A stretch of 64,000 nucleotides of DNA from positions 62,001-126,000 of the forward strand of contig NZ_QZVT01000002.1 in the NCBI RefSeq assembly GCF_003602275.1, written 5' to 3'. Shown one piece after another: positions 56,823 to 64,000 of the stretch; position 1 is the stretch's first letter; the number at the start of each line of letters is the position of its first letter. The stretch is from Arthrobacter cheniae. GTDB taxonomy: Bacteria; Actinomycetota; Actinomycetes; Actinomycetales; Micrococcaceae. Both the position numbers and the translations under genes were made by a program. The notes below the pieces were generated by a model. That model searched no databases and was not told the origin of the DNA. It worked only from the letters and a program-made list of their open reading frames with translations.

Positions 56823-58034
56823 TCAGGCGTTGAAGTAGCTCCGGAGCTTGTCCACCCGGTCGGTGCGTTCCCAGGTGAAGTCCTCCTCCTCGCGGCCGAA
56901 GTGGCCGTGCGCTGCCGTGCGCTGGTAGATGGGCCGCTTCAGGTCGAGTGCGTTGATGATCCCGAGGGGTCGGAGGTCGAAGAGCTCCCTGATGGCATCC
57001 CCGATCGCCAGAGGATCGACGGTCTCGGTACCGAAGGTCTCGACATAGATGCCCACGGGCTGCGCCATGCCGATCGCGTAGGCGATCTGGATCTCGGCGC
57101 GCCGCGCGAGACCGGCAGCAACGACGTTCTTGGCCACCCAGCGCATGGCGTAGGCGGCCGAGCGGTCGACCTTCGACGGATCCTTGCCGCTGAAGGCACC
57201 ACCGCCGTGGCGGGCCATGCCGCCGTACGTGTCGACGATGATCTTGCGTCCCGTGAGTCCGGCGTCCCCCACTGGCCCGCCGATGACGAAGGCACCACCG
57301 GGATTGAGGATATGGCGGACCGATGACGTGTCGAGCTCGGATTCCGCGAGGACCGGGATGATGACGTGCTCCGCGAGGTCCGCGCGCAGCTCCTCGAGGG
57401 ATACCTCGGCCGAGTGCTGGGACGAGATCACGACCGAGTCGATGGAGACCGGGCGGTCGCCGTCGTACCCGATGGTGACCTGCGTCTTGCCGTCCGGACG
57501 CAGATACGGGAGCGTTCCGTCCTTGCGCACGCTGGTCAGGCGCTCGGAGAGGCGGTGGGAGAGCCAGATGGGAGTCGGCATCAGGACAGCCGTCTCGTCG
57601 CTCGCATAGCCGAACATGATGCCCTGGTCCCCGGCGCCCTGCGCATCGTACGGGTCGACGCCGGTACCCTCACGGGTCTCGAGCGAGGTGAAGACTCCCG
57701 AGGCGATCTCCGCGCTCTGCTGCCCGATGGACACCGACACACCGCACCGTGCGCCGTCGAACCCGTTCGCCGAGGAATCGTAGCCGATACCGAGGATCGT
57801 CTTCCGCACGATCTCGGGGATCTCGACATACGCCTCCGTGGTGACCTCACCCGCGACGTGCACCAGGCCCGTGGTGACGAGCGTTTCGACCGCGACGCGG
57901 GAGTCCGGATCCTGCTCGAGGAGACCGTCGAGGATCGCGTCACTGATCTGGTCGCAGATCTTATCGGGATGACCCTCCGTGACCGATTCCGAGGTGAAAA
58001 GGCGCAGGGAGGAACCGGTGCTGGGTGAATTCAC
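56823..58034 (-). CDS. metK: S-adenosylmethionine synthetase
   Basis: This enzyme makes SAM from methionine and ATP. The 403-residue protein has [18 protein letters not shown] (His and Asp of the ATP/Mg site), [12 protein letters not shown] (the hexapeptide-type loop), [20 protein letters not shown], and the phosphate-binding [19 protein letters not shown]. The C-terminal [16 protein letters not shown] is also present. No SAM riboswitch is recognisable upstream. It lies between coaBC and priA, the usual order. Confidence 0.98.
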   Translation of the reverse strand: MNSPSTGSSLRLFTSESVTEGHPDKICDQISDAILDGLLEQDPDSRVAVETLVTTGLVHVAGEVTTEAYVEIPEIVRKTILGIGYDSSANGFDGARCGVSVSIGQQSAEIASGVFTSLETREGTGVDPYDAQGAGDQGIMFGYASDETAVLMPTPIWLSHRLSERLTSVRKDGTLPYLRPDGKTQVTIGYDGDRPVSIDSVVISSQHSAEVSLEELRADLAEHVIIPVLAESELDTSSVRHILNPGGAFVIGGPVGDAGLTGRKIIVDTYGGMARHGGGAFSGKDPSKVDRSAAYAMRWVAKNVVAAGLARRAEIQIAYAIGMAQPVGIYVETFGTETVDPLAIGDAIRELFDLRPLGIINALDLKRPIYQRTAAHGHFGREEEDFTWERTDRVDKLRSYFNA

Positions 58035-58145
58035 GTGCCCACTCTACTTGGTCGGAGGGACAGTCCTGCCCGGACGCTACGCGATGCGACGGCGCTGTCC
58101 GGCGTTCCGGCGGCGGGCGGTCGGGAGGAAGCCGTCCGAGCGGTT

Positions 58146-59360
58146 TCAGCGGGACAGGATCCGTGCCGCATGGTCGATGACGGCGTCCGCGACGACCCGC
58201 TTGCTTCCGCGAACCGGCCCCGATGCGCTGCCGTCCGCGTCGAGGATGGTGACCTCGTTGGAGTCCTTGCCGAAGACCAGGTCCGAGCCGACGACGTTGA
58301 GCACGAGGAAGTCGCAGCCCTTCCGCGCGAGTTTCGCGCGTGCGTGCGTGAGCGGGTCCGCGGACGCGTCGCCCGTCTCGGCAGCGAAACCGGCGATGAC
58401 CAGCGGTTCGGCCAGGGACGCCCTGGCGATCACCGCGTCGCGGAGGACGTCGGGGTTCCGGACGAGGCTGATGACCGGATCGGCGCCGTCGTCGCTCTTC
58501 TTGATCTTGGTCGTCGCGACCTCGGCGGGGCGGAAATCCGCCACGGCTGCGGCCATCACGAGCACGTCGGTGGTGGCCAGCGCCCCGAGGACGGCATCCC
58601 GCAGCTCGAGTGCGGACTCGACCCGGACGACGTCGCAGCCACGGGGTGCTGCCACCTCGGCGTGCGCGAGGATGAGCGTCACCTGGGCACCCTGCGCCAG
58701 CGCTGCCTCCGCGAGGGCCATGCCCTGCTTGCCCGAGGACCTGTTGCCGAGGAACCGCACGGGGTCCAGCGCTTCTCGGGTTCCGCCGGCGGAGATCGTG
58801 ACGCGCCTCCCCGCGAGCGACCCGGTTCCCCCTGCCCGGGCGGCAGCAGCCATGACCGCGTCGAAGATCTCGGCTGGTTCAGGAAGCCTGCCCGGACCCG
58901 AATCCGTGCCGGTGAGACGCCCCGACGCCGGTTCGATCACGGTCACGCCTCTGGATCGGAGGGTCTGGACGTTCGCCCGCGTCGCGGCGTGCTGCCACAT
59001 CTCGGTGTGCATCGCCGGTGCCATCACGACGGGTCCGCGGGCCATGAGGAGGGTGCCGGTGAGGAGGTCGTCGGCGAGGCCGGCAGCCGCCCTCGCCATG
59101 ACGTCGGCGGTGGCGGGGGCGACGACGATGAGGTCGGCCTCATGACCGAGCCGGACGTGGTTGACCTTGTCGACGTCGTCCCAGACGCTGTTGCTGACCG
59201 GATGTCCGGACAGCGCCTCCCACGTCGCCGTGCCGACGAACCGTGTGGCGGCGTCCGTCGGGATGACGGTGACGTCGTGCCCGGACTCCGTGAAAAGACG
59301 AAGGAGGGATGCTGCCTTATAGGCAGCGATCCCTCCTCCGACACCAAGTACTATGCGCAC
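58146..59360 (-). CDS. coaBC: Bifunctional phosphopantothenoylcysteine decarboxylase/phosphopantothenate-cysteine ligase
   Basis: This enzyme carries out two steps of coenzyme A synthesis. The 404-residue fusion has the FMN-dependent CoaC domain (about 1-185: IVLGVGGGIAAYKAA, the active His in KVNHVRLG, PAMHTEMW) and the CoaB domain (about 190-404: VTISAGGTREALDPVRFLGN, MAAAVADFRP, and the KIKK signature). The start is GTG at 59360, right at the CoaC motif; the open frame upstream runs into rpoZ antisense to its coding sense and lacks similarity. It lies 31 bp downstream of rpoZ. Confidence 0.97.
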   Translation of the reverse strand: MRIVLGVGGGIAAYKAASLLRLFTESGHDVTVIPTDAATRFVGTATWEALSGHPVSNSVWDDVDKVNHVRLGHEADLIVVAPATADVMARAAAGLADDLLTGTLLMARGPVVMAPAMHTEMWQHAATRANVQTLRSRGVTVIEPASGRLTGTDSGPGRLPEPAEIFDAVMAAAARAGGTGSLAGRRVTISAGGTREALDPVRFLGNRSSGKQGMALAEAALAQGAQVTLILAHAEVAAPRGCDVVRVESALELRDAVLGALATTDVLVMAAAVADFRPAEVATTKIKKSDDGADPVISLVRNPDVLRDAVIARASLAEPLVIAGFAAETGDASADPLTHARAKLARKGCDFLVLNVVGSDLVFGKDSNEVTILDADGSASGPVRGSKRVVADAVIDHAARILSR

Positions 59361-59391
59361 CGGTTGTCCGTTACCTGCCCTGCGGTTCCGG

Positions 59392-59652
59392 TTATTCGGA
59401 CTGTTCCATGGGCGAGGACACGAGCATGCCCTCGTTGATCTCGCGGAGTGCGATGGACAGGGGCTTCTCGTTGAGCTTCGTGTCGACGAGGGGGCCGACG
59501 TACTCGAACAGGCCCTCGTGCAGCTGCGAGTAGTACGCGTTGATCTGGCGGGCGCGCTTGGCACCGTAGATCACGAGGGCGTACTTCGAGTCCGAGGCCT
59601 CCAGCAGAGAATCGATCGACGGGTTGATGATGCCTTCGGGCTGAGTTGACAC
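59392..59652 (-). CDS. rpoZ: RNA polymerase omega subunit
   Basis: Omega helps fold and assemble beta' in RNA polymerase. The 86-residue protein has the actinobacterial pattern [36 protein letters not shown] and [10 protein letters not shown]. The start is GTG at 59652 with GGAG upstream. It lies between gmk and coaBC in a conserved run. Confidence 0.97.
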   Translation of the reverse strand: MSTQPEGIINPSIDSLLEASDSKYALVIYGAKRARQINAYYSQLHEGLFEYVGPLVDTKLNEKPLSIALREINEGMLVSSPMEQSE

Positions 59653-59696
59653 AAATTCTCCAAATATTTTAGGCGGAAGGGCTGATGCGGCGCTTC

Positions 59697-60266
59697 TCAG
59701 CGCTGCAGCGGAAGCAGTCCCATCAGTGACACGAGCTCGTCTGCCGCATGCTCCACGGTGTCATTGACGACGGTGTGGTCGAATTCCGGCTCGGCGGCAA
59801 GTTCCAGTTTAGCCGTTTCCAGCCGCTGCTGCTGTTCCTCGGGTGTTTCGGTGCCGCGGCCGACGAGGCGGCGCACCATCTCCTCCCAGCTGGGCGGAGC
59901 CAGGAACACGAAATTCGCGTCCGGCATAGTGTCCTTGACCTGCCGCGCACCCTGCAGGTCGATCTCGAGGAGCACCCGGCGGCCCTCGTCCATGGCGGCC
60001 TGCACCGTGCGTCGCAGCGTGCCGTAGCGGTTGCGTCCGTGCACCACGGCCCACTCGAGCAGCTGCCCGTCGCTGATGAGCTGGTCGAACTCCTCGGGCG
60101 AGAGGAAGAAGTAGTGCACGCCGTCCACCTCGCCCGGACGCGGGGGACGGGTGGTCGCCGAGACGGAGAGCCATACCTCCGGGTAGTTGTCCCTGATGTA
60201 GGTGGAGACCGTTCCCTTGCCGACCGCCGTCGGGCCGGCCAGGACTGTCAACCGGGGCTGTGACAC
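59697..60266 (-). CDS. gmk: Guanylate kinase
   Basis: This kinase phosphorylates GMP to GDP. The 189-residue protein has the P-loop [12 protein letters not shown]-binding [47 protein letters not shown] and the lid [17 protein letters not shown]. The start is GTG at 60266 (AAGGAAG 5 nt upstream). The gene follows mihF by 10 nt, which is the conserved order in actinobacteria. Confidence 0.98.
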   Translation of the reverse strand: MSQPRLTVLAGPTAVGKGTVSTYIRDNYPEVWLSVSATTRPPRPGEVDGVHYFFLSPEEFDQLISDGQLLEWAVVHGRNRYGTLRRTVQAAMDEGRRVLLEIDLQGARQVKDTMPDANFVFLAPPSWEEMVRRLVGRGTETPEEQQQRLETAKLELAAEPEFDHTVVNDTVEHAADELVSLMGLLPLQR

Positions 60267-60276
60267 TGACTCTTCC

Positions 60277-60615
60277 TTACTTGCTGGCCGGGCCAGAGTG
60301 ATGTTGTGCGAGGTAGGAGACGAGGGACGTGCGCTGATGGATGCCGAGGCCTCGTACACGCCGGGTCGCCGCAATCCCGACCTCGGCCATAATGGCCGCC
60401 GCCCGCACGTCGCCGACGCCCGGAAGGGCCTTGAGGAGGTCCAGTACTTTCAGGCGGCCCACGGCGTCGTCGCCGTCGGGATTGTCGATCACGTCCTCCA
60501 CAGAGAGCTTACCGGTCTTCAGCCGGGACTTGATGTCCGCCCGAACCGCCCTCGCCGCCGTCGCCTTCTCGCGCGCCTGGGTTCGTTCGTCATCCGTCAA
60601 TGGCTTCAGGCTCAC
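60277..60615 (-). CDS. mihF: Actinobacterial integration host factor MihF
   Basis: mIHF is a small nucleoid protein of actinobacteria that bends DNA without sequence similarity to the classical IHF/HU family. The 112-residue basic protein has the family core [32 protein letters not shown] (helix-two-turn-helix like) and [14 protein letters not shown]. The start is GTG at 60615 with GGGAG 7 nt upstream. Its place between pyrF and gmk is typical. Confidence 0.96.
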   Translation of the reverse strand: MSLKPLTDDERTQAREKATAARAVRADIKSRLKTGKLSVEDVIDNPDGDDAVGRLKVLDLLKALPGVGDVRAAAIMAEVGIAATRRVRGLGIHQRTSLVSYLAQHHSGPASK

Positions 60616-60762
60616 TGGTGCTCCCTGCGCTGGACGGCACCACGTATGGCGGCGACCGCTCGTCGTATGGATGGGCAAAGGATGGTGCGGACGGAGGAAT
60701 CGGGGTTGGGCTGGAACCGAACCTACCGGGCGCGTGCCCCGGAAATCAATGTACCCGCGGCA

Positions 60763-61614
60763 TCATGCGAGCTCGTCGCGCGTCCGCTCCGCCGCTGCGC
60801 GGAGATCGGCGGGATGAGGGCCTGCCGCGAGGATGGCCCGGCTCGACGTCGGCAGGACGAACGGCAGGGCGTTCCCGAAGGCGGCACGCAGCTCGACGGT
60901 CCCGGCGCCCTGCGCTCCGACCCCCGGGGCGAGGATGGGACCGTTCAGCGAGCCCAGGTCCAGTCCGAGGTGCCGGGCGGCATCGCCGATGGTCGCCCCG
61001 ACCACGAGGCCGACGTGACCCGGTCCGGCGCCGGCGTTCTCGGCGGCAGCGGCGAGCGCTATCGAGCGCGCCACCGACTCGTCCCCGCCCACGTGCTGCA
61101 CCGAACGGCCTTCGGGGTTCGAGGTCAGGGCGAGGACGAAGACACCCCGGCCCGTCGCTGCGGCAAGGTCGATGGCCGGCCGGAGGGACTCGAAACCGAG
61201 GTAGGGATTGAGGGTGACGGCGTCGGCCGCCAGTGGCCGCCCCTCCCCCAGCCATGCTTCGGCGTACGCCAGCATGGTGGATCCGATGTCCCCGCGCTTC
61301 GCGTCGGCGATCGTCAGGACGCTGGCGTCCGCGGCCCGCGCGAGCAACGTCTCGAGGACGGCCAGGCCACGGGAGCCGTGCCGCTCGTAGAGGGCGACCT
61401 GCGGCTTGAGTGCCACAGCCACGGCCCCGACGGCCTCCAGCACCGTCAGCGAGAAACGCTCCAGGCCCTCGGGTGAGTCATCGAGCCCCCAGCCGGCGAG
61501 CAGGCCCGGATGTGGATCGATCCCGACGCAGAGGCTGCCCCGGGCAGCCCGGGCCGCCGCGAGGCGCTCTCCGAAAGGAGCACGCAGCGCAGCGGCCGGC
61601 GCCTCAGGAGGCAT
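60763..61614 (-). CDS. pyrF: Orotidine 5'-phosphate decarboxylase
   Basis: This enzyme makes UMP from OMP, the last step of pyrimidine synthesis. The 283-residue protein belongs to the long, type 2 (actinobacterial/myxobacterial) group: [12 protein letters not shown], the catalytic [34 protein letters not shown] and [12 protein letters not shown]. It overlaps the end of carB by 11 nt, so the two are cotranscribed. Confidence 0.97.
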   Translation of the reverse strand: MPPEAPAAALRAPFGERLAAARAARGSLCVGIDPHPGLLAGWGLDDSPEGLERFSLTVLEAVGAVAVALKPQVALYERHGSRGLAVLETLLARAADASVLTIADAKRGDIGSTMLAYAEAWLGEGRPLAADAVTLNPYLGFESLRPAIDLAAATGRGVFVLALTSNPEGRSVQHVGGDESVARSIALAAAAENAGAGPGHVGLVVGATIGDAARHLGLDLGSLNGPILAPGVGAQGAGTVELRAAFGNALPFVLPTSSRAILAAGPHPADLRAAAERTRDELA

Positions 61615-64000
61615 CGCGTGCCTCGGTGGAGGCGCGCAGGTTCGCGGCGTGTTCCTGGAGGCTCGTCACCGACCACTCGTAGGACCGCATCGCCTCGATC
61701 GCCTGCACTGCCGCACCGACCTCGGGGATGGTGGTGATGACCGGCAGCCCGTAGGACGTCGCGGCAGCGCGGATCTCGTAGCCGTCGCCGCGGGCCTGGC
61801 CGCCGGAGGGCGTGTTGATGATCATGTCGATCCCGCCCTCGGTGATGAGGTCGACGACGGTCCCCCGGCCCTCGCCCGCACCCTCGGCGACCTTGCGGAC
61901 CGTCGTGGCCTGGATGCCGTTGCGGCGCAGCACGTCCGCCGTGCCGCCGGTCGAGACGATCTCGAACCCGAGGTCCACCAGGCGCTTGACCGGCATGATG
62001 ATGGCGCGCTTGTCGCGGTTGGCCACGGAGACGAAGACCTTGCCCTCGATGGGCAGTGCGGCGTTCGCTGCGGCCTGGCTCTTGGCGAAGGCCGTGTCGA
62101 AGTACTTGTCGATGCCCATGACCTCGCCGGTGGATCGCATCTCCGGACCCAGCAGCGAGTCCACGACGGTGCCCTCCGGGGTACGGAAGCGGCTGAAGGG
62201 CAGCACGGCCTCCTTGACGGAGACCGGTGCGTCCAGCGGAAGTGAGCCGCCGTCACCCTTGGCGGGCAACAGGCCGCGCTCGCCGCGGAGCTCCGCGATG
62301 GTCACACCCGTGCCGATCAGCGCCGCACCCTTGGCGAGCTGCACGCCCGTGGCCTTCGAGACGAAGGGCACGGTGCGCGAAGCCCGCGGGTTGGCCTCCA
62401 GGACGTACAGGACGTCGGATGCGAGGGCGAACTGGATGTTGATGAGACCGCGGACGCCCACGCCCTCGGCGATGGCGAGCGTGGCTTCGCGGACCCGCTG
62501 CAGGACGTCGGCCCCGAGCGTGATGGGCGGGAGCACGCACGCGGAGTCACCGGAGTGGATGCCGGCTTCCTCGATGTGCTCCATGATGCCGCCGAGGTAC
62601 ATCTCCGTGCCGTCGTACAGCGCGTCCACGTCGATCTCGATGGCGTCCTCGAGGAAGCGGTCGATCAGGACGGGGTGCGCCTCGGTGATCTCCGTGGCAT
62701 TGGCGATGTAGCGGGAGAGGTTCGCCTCGTCGTAGACGATCTCCATGCCGCGGCCGCCCAGCACGTAGGAGGGTCGCACCAGCACGGGGTAGCCGATATC
62801 GTCGGCAATCCTCTTCGCATCCTCGAAGGACACAGCGGTGCCGTTCTTCGGGGCGATCAGCCCGCCGGCGTCGAGCACCCGGCTGAAGGCACCACGGTGC
62901 TCGGCGAGGTCGATGGCCTCCGGGGAGGTGCCGAGGATCGGGATGCCCGCGTCGGCCAGTTCCTGCGCGAGCTTCAACGGTGTCTGGCCGCCGAGCTGCA
63001 CGAAGACGCCGAGGACGCCGCCGGTGCGCTGCTCGGCCGCGATGACCTCCAGGACGTCCTCGAGGGTCAGCGGCTCGAAGTAGAGCCGGGTCGAGATGTC
63101 GTAGTCCGTGGAGACCGTCTCCGGGTTGCAGTTGATCATCACGGTCTCGTAGCCGGCCTCGCGGAGCGCCATCGTGGCGTGGACGCAGGAGTAGTCGAAC
63201 TCGATGCCCTGGCCGATCCGGTTGGGGCCGGATCCCAGGATGATGATCGACGGCTTCTCGTGCTGGGCCACCTCGTCCTCCTCGTCGTAGGACGAGTAGT
63301 GGTACGGGGTGTAGGCGGCGAACTCCGCGGCGCAGGTGTCCACGGTCTTGAAGACCGGCCTGATGCCGAGGGCATGGCGGACACCGCGGACGACGGCGTC
63401 GGGGGTATGGGTGAGGGCACCGATCTGCTCGTCGGAGAAACCGTGGCGCTTGGCGAGCCGCAGCACCTCCTCCGTCAGGTTCGGGGCCGACCGCACCTCC
63501 TCGGCGACCTCGTTGAGCAGGACCAGCTGGTCGAGGAACCACGGGTCTATGCCCGTGGCCTCGTAGAGGCGCTCCACGCTGGCTCCACCGAGCAGCGCAC
63601 GCTGCACCTGGGAGAGCCGCTCGGTGGTGGGACGCTTCGACGCCTCGACGAGCGCGTCGACCTCCCCGGGAGCGACGGGGGCGTAGGAGAGCTGCGAGCC
63701 CTTCTGCTCGAGCGAGCGGAGTGCTTTCTGCAGCGCCTCGGTGAAGTTGCGACCCATCGCCATGGCCTCGCCGACGGACTTCATGGTCGTCGTGAGTGTG
63801 GGATCCGCGGCCGGGAACTTCTCGAACGCGAACCGTGGCACCTTCACCACCACGTAGTCGAGGGTCGGCTCGAAGGATGCCGGGGTCTTCAGCGTGATGT
63901 CGTTCGGGATCTCGTCCAGCGTGTAGCCGAGGGAGAGCTTCGTCGCGATCTTCGCGATGGCGAAGCCGGTGGCCTTCGACGCGAGGGCGGAGGAGCGCGA
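61604..64000 (-). CDS. carB: Carbamoyl-phosphate synthase large subunit (5' end outside window)
   Basis: CarB makes carbamoyl phosphate from bicarbonate, ATP and ammonia for pyrimidine and arginine synthesis. The last 798 codons are present; the frame is open to the window edge ([20 protein letters not shown]), so about 300 N-terminal residues are missing. The end of the first synthetase unit, the oligomerisation domain, the second ATP-grasp unit ([50 protein letters not shown]) and the C-terminal MGS-like allosteric domain ([18 protein letters not shown]) are intact. carA should lie just outside the window. It overlaps pyrF by 11 nt. Confidence 0.98.
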   Translation of the reverse strand, partial: SRSSALASKATGFAIAKIATKLSLGYTLDEIPNDITLKTPASFEPTLDYVVVKVPRFAFEKFPAADPTLTTTMKSVGEAMAMGRNFTEALQKALRSLEQKGSQLSYAPVAPGEVDALVEASKRPTTERLSQVQRALLGGASVERLYEATGIDPWFLDQLVLLNEVAEEVRSAPNLTEEVLRLAKRHGFSDEQIGALTHTPDAVVRGVRHALGIRPVFKTVDTCAAEFAAYTPYHYSSYDEEDEVAQHEKPSIIILGSGPNRIGQGIEFDYSCVHATMALREAGYETVMINCNPETVSTDYDISTRLYFEPLTLEDVLEVIAAEQRTGGVLGVFVQLGGQTPLKLAQELADAGIPILGTSPEAIDLAEHRGAFSRVLDAGGLIAPKNGTAVSFEDAKRIADDIGYPVLVRPSYVLGGRGMEIVYDEANLSRYIANATEITEAHPVLIDRFLEDAIEIDVDALYDGTEMYLGGIMEHIEEAGIHSGDSACVLPPITLGADVLQRVREATLAIAEGVGVRGLINIQFALASDVLYVLEANPRASRTVPFVSKATGVQLAKGAALIGTGVTIAELRGERGLLPAKGDGGSLPLDAPVSVKEAVLPFSRFRTPEGTVVDSLLGPEMRSTGEVMGIDKYFDTAFAKSQAAANAALPIEGKVFVSVANRDKRAIIMPVKRLVDLGFEIVSTGGTADVLRRNGIQATTVRKVAEGAGEGRGTVVDLITEGGIDMIINTPSGGQARGDGYEIRAAATSYGLPVITTIPEVGAAVQAIEAMRSYEWSVTSLQEHAANLRASTEARDAS

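Noticed and set aside
55353-57326. 657-codon open frame on the plus strand across priA and metK
   Set aside because: It is antisense to both genes and has no recognisable domain.
58035-58145. SAM riboswitch upstream of metK
   Set aside because: No conserved SAM-riboswitch helices can be recognised in the short upstream region.

Overview
The window looks like chromosome from a high-GC actinobacterium of the family Micrococcaceae, most likely Arthrobacter or a close relative. The support is the strong GC bias, actinobacterium-specific genes (mihF, DUF3043, DUF3097, a helicase-degenerate PriA), the gene orders hrcA-dnaJ-rsmE, phoH-ybeY-CBS-era, leuA-recO-uppS, comEA-comEC-holA and carB-pyrF-mihF-gmk-rpoZ-coaBC-metK-priA, and many starts that look leaderless (a TANNNT box 6 to 7 nt before the start codon). 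The genus is an inference; no rRNA or tRNA gene is visible.

Layout. 1-4441: M20 dipeptidase (3' end outside the window), DUF3043 protein, pyrD and an alpha/beta hydrolase. 4442-15316: an accessory stretch. It holds a five-gene minus-strand operon (plus a 35-codon upstream ORF) for an exported glycan: a copper-radical oxidase of the galactose oxidase/GlxA type with two carbohydrate-binding repeats, a membrane-anchored excalibur protein, a processive CslA/BcsA-like GT2, a GT39-like GT-C enzyme and a polyprenyl-phosphate sugar synthase fused to GtrA. Beside it are a decayed serine resolvase, a STAS-like protein, a YjbR protein and a frameshifted DUF1016 nuclease relic, with lower GC. 15317-26461: housekeeping genes uppS, recO, leuA, pepO, an LCP protein, era, a CNNM/CBS protein, ybeY and phoH. 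26462-36919: a GerMN protein, rsmE, dnaJ, hrcA (with CIRCE), DUF3097, DUF4870, hemW, lepA, an orphan PemK-like protein and rpsT. 36920-45895: holA, comEC, comEA, a DegV protein and leuS. 45896-51234: glycerol use (glpK, glpF, glpD) with a divergent SorC-type regulator. 51235-54438: aldo/keto reductase, hydrolase, GT1-like glycosyltransferase and a small protein. 54564-64000: priA, metK, coaBC, rpoZ, gmk, mihF, pyrF and carB (5' end outside the window).

How the genes fit together. The glycan operon resembles the Streptomyces cslA-glxA pair, in which a membrane synthase makes a beta-glycan that a copper-radical oxidase modifies outside the cell. Here it is joined by a lipid-linked sugar donor synthase and a GT-C transferase that could decorate the polymer or a protein, and no copper-delivery genes are visible. 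This is the best candidate for an undescribed system in the window. A second theme is leucine-dependent control: leuA and leuS are each preceded by a short leaderless reading frame rich in Leu codons and by RNA hairpins, and for leuS these include a canonical intrinsic terminator.
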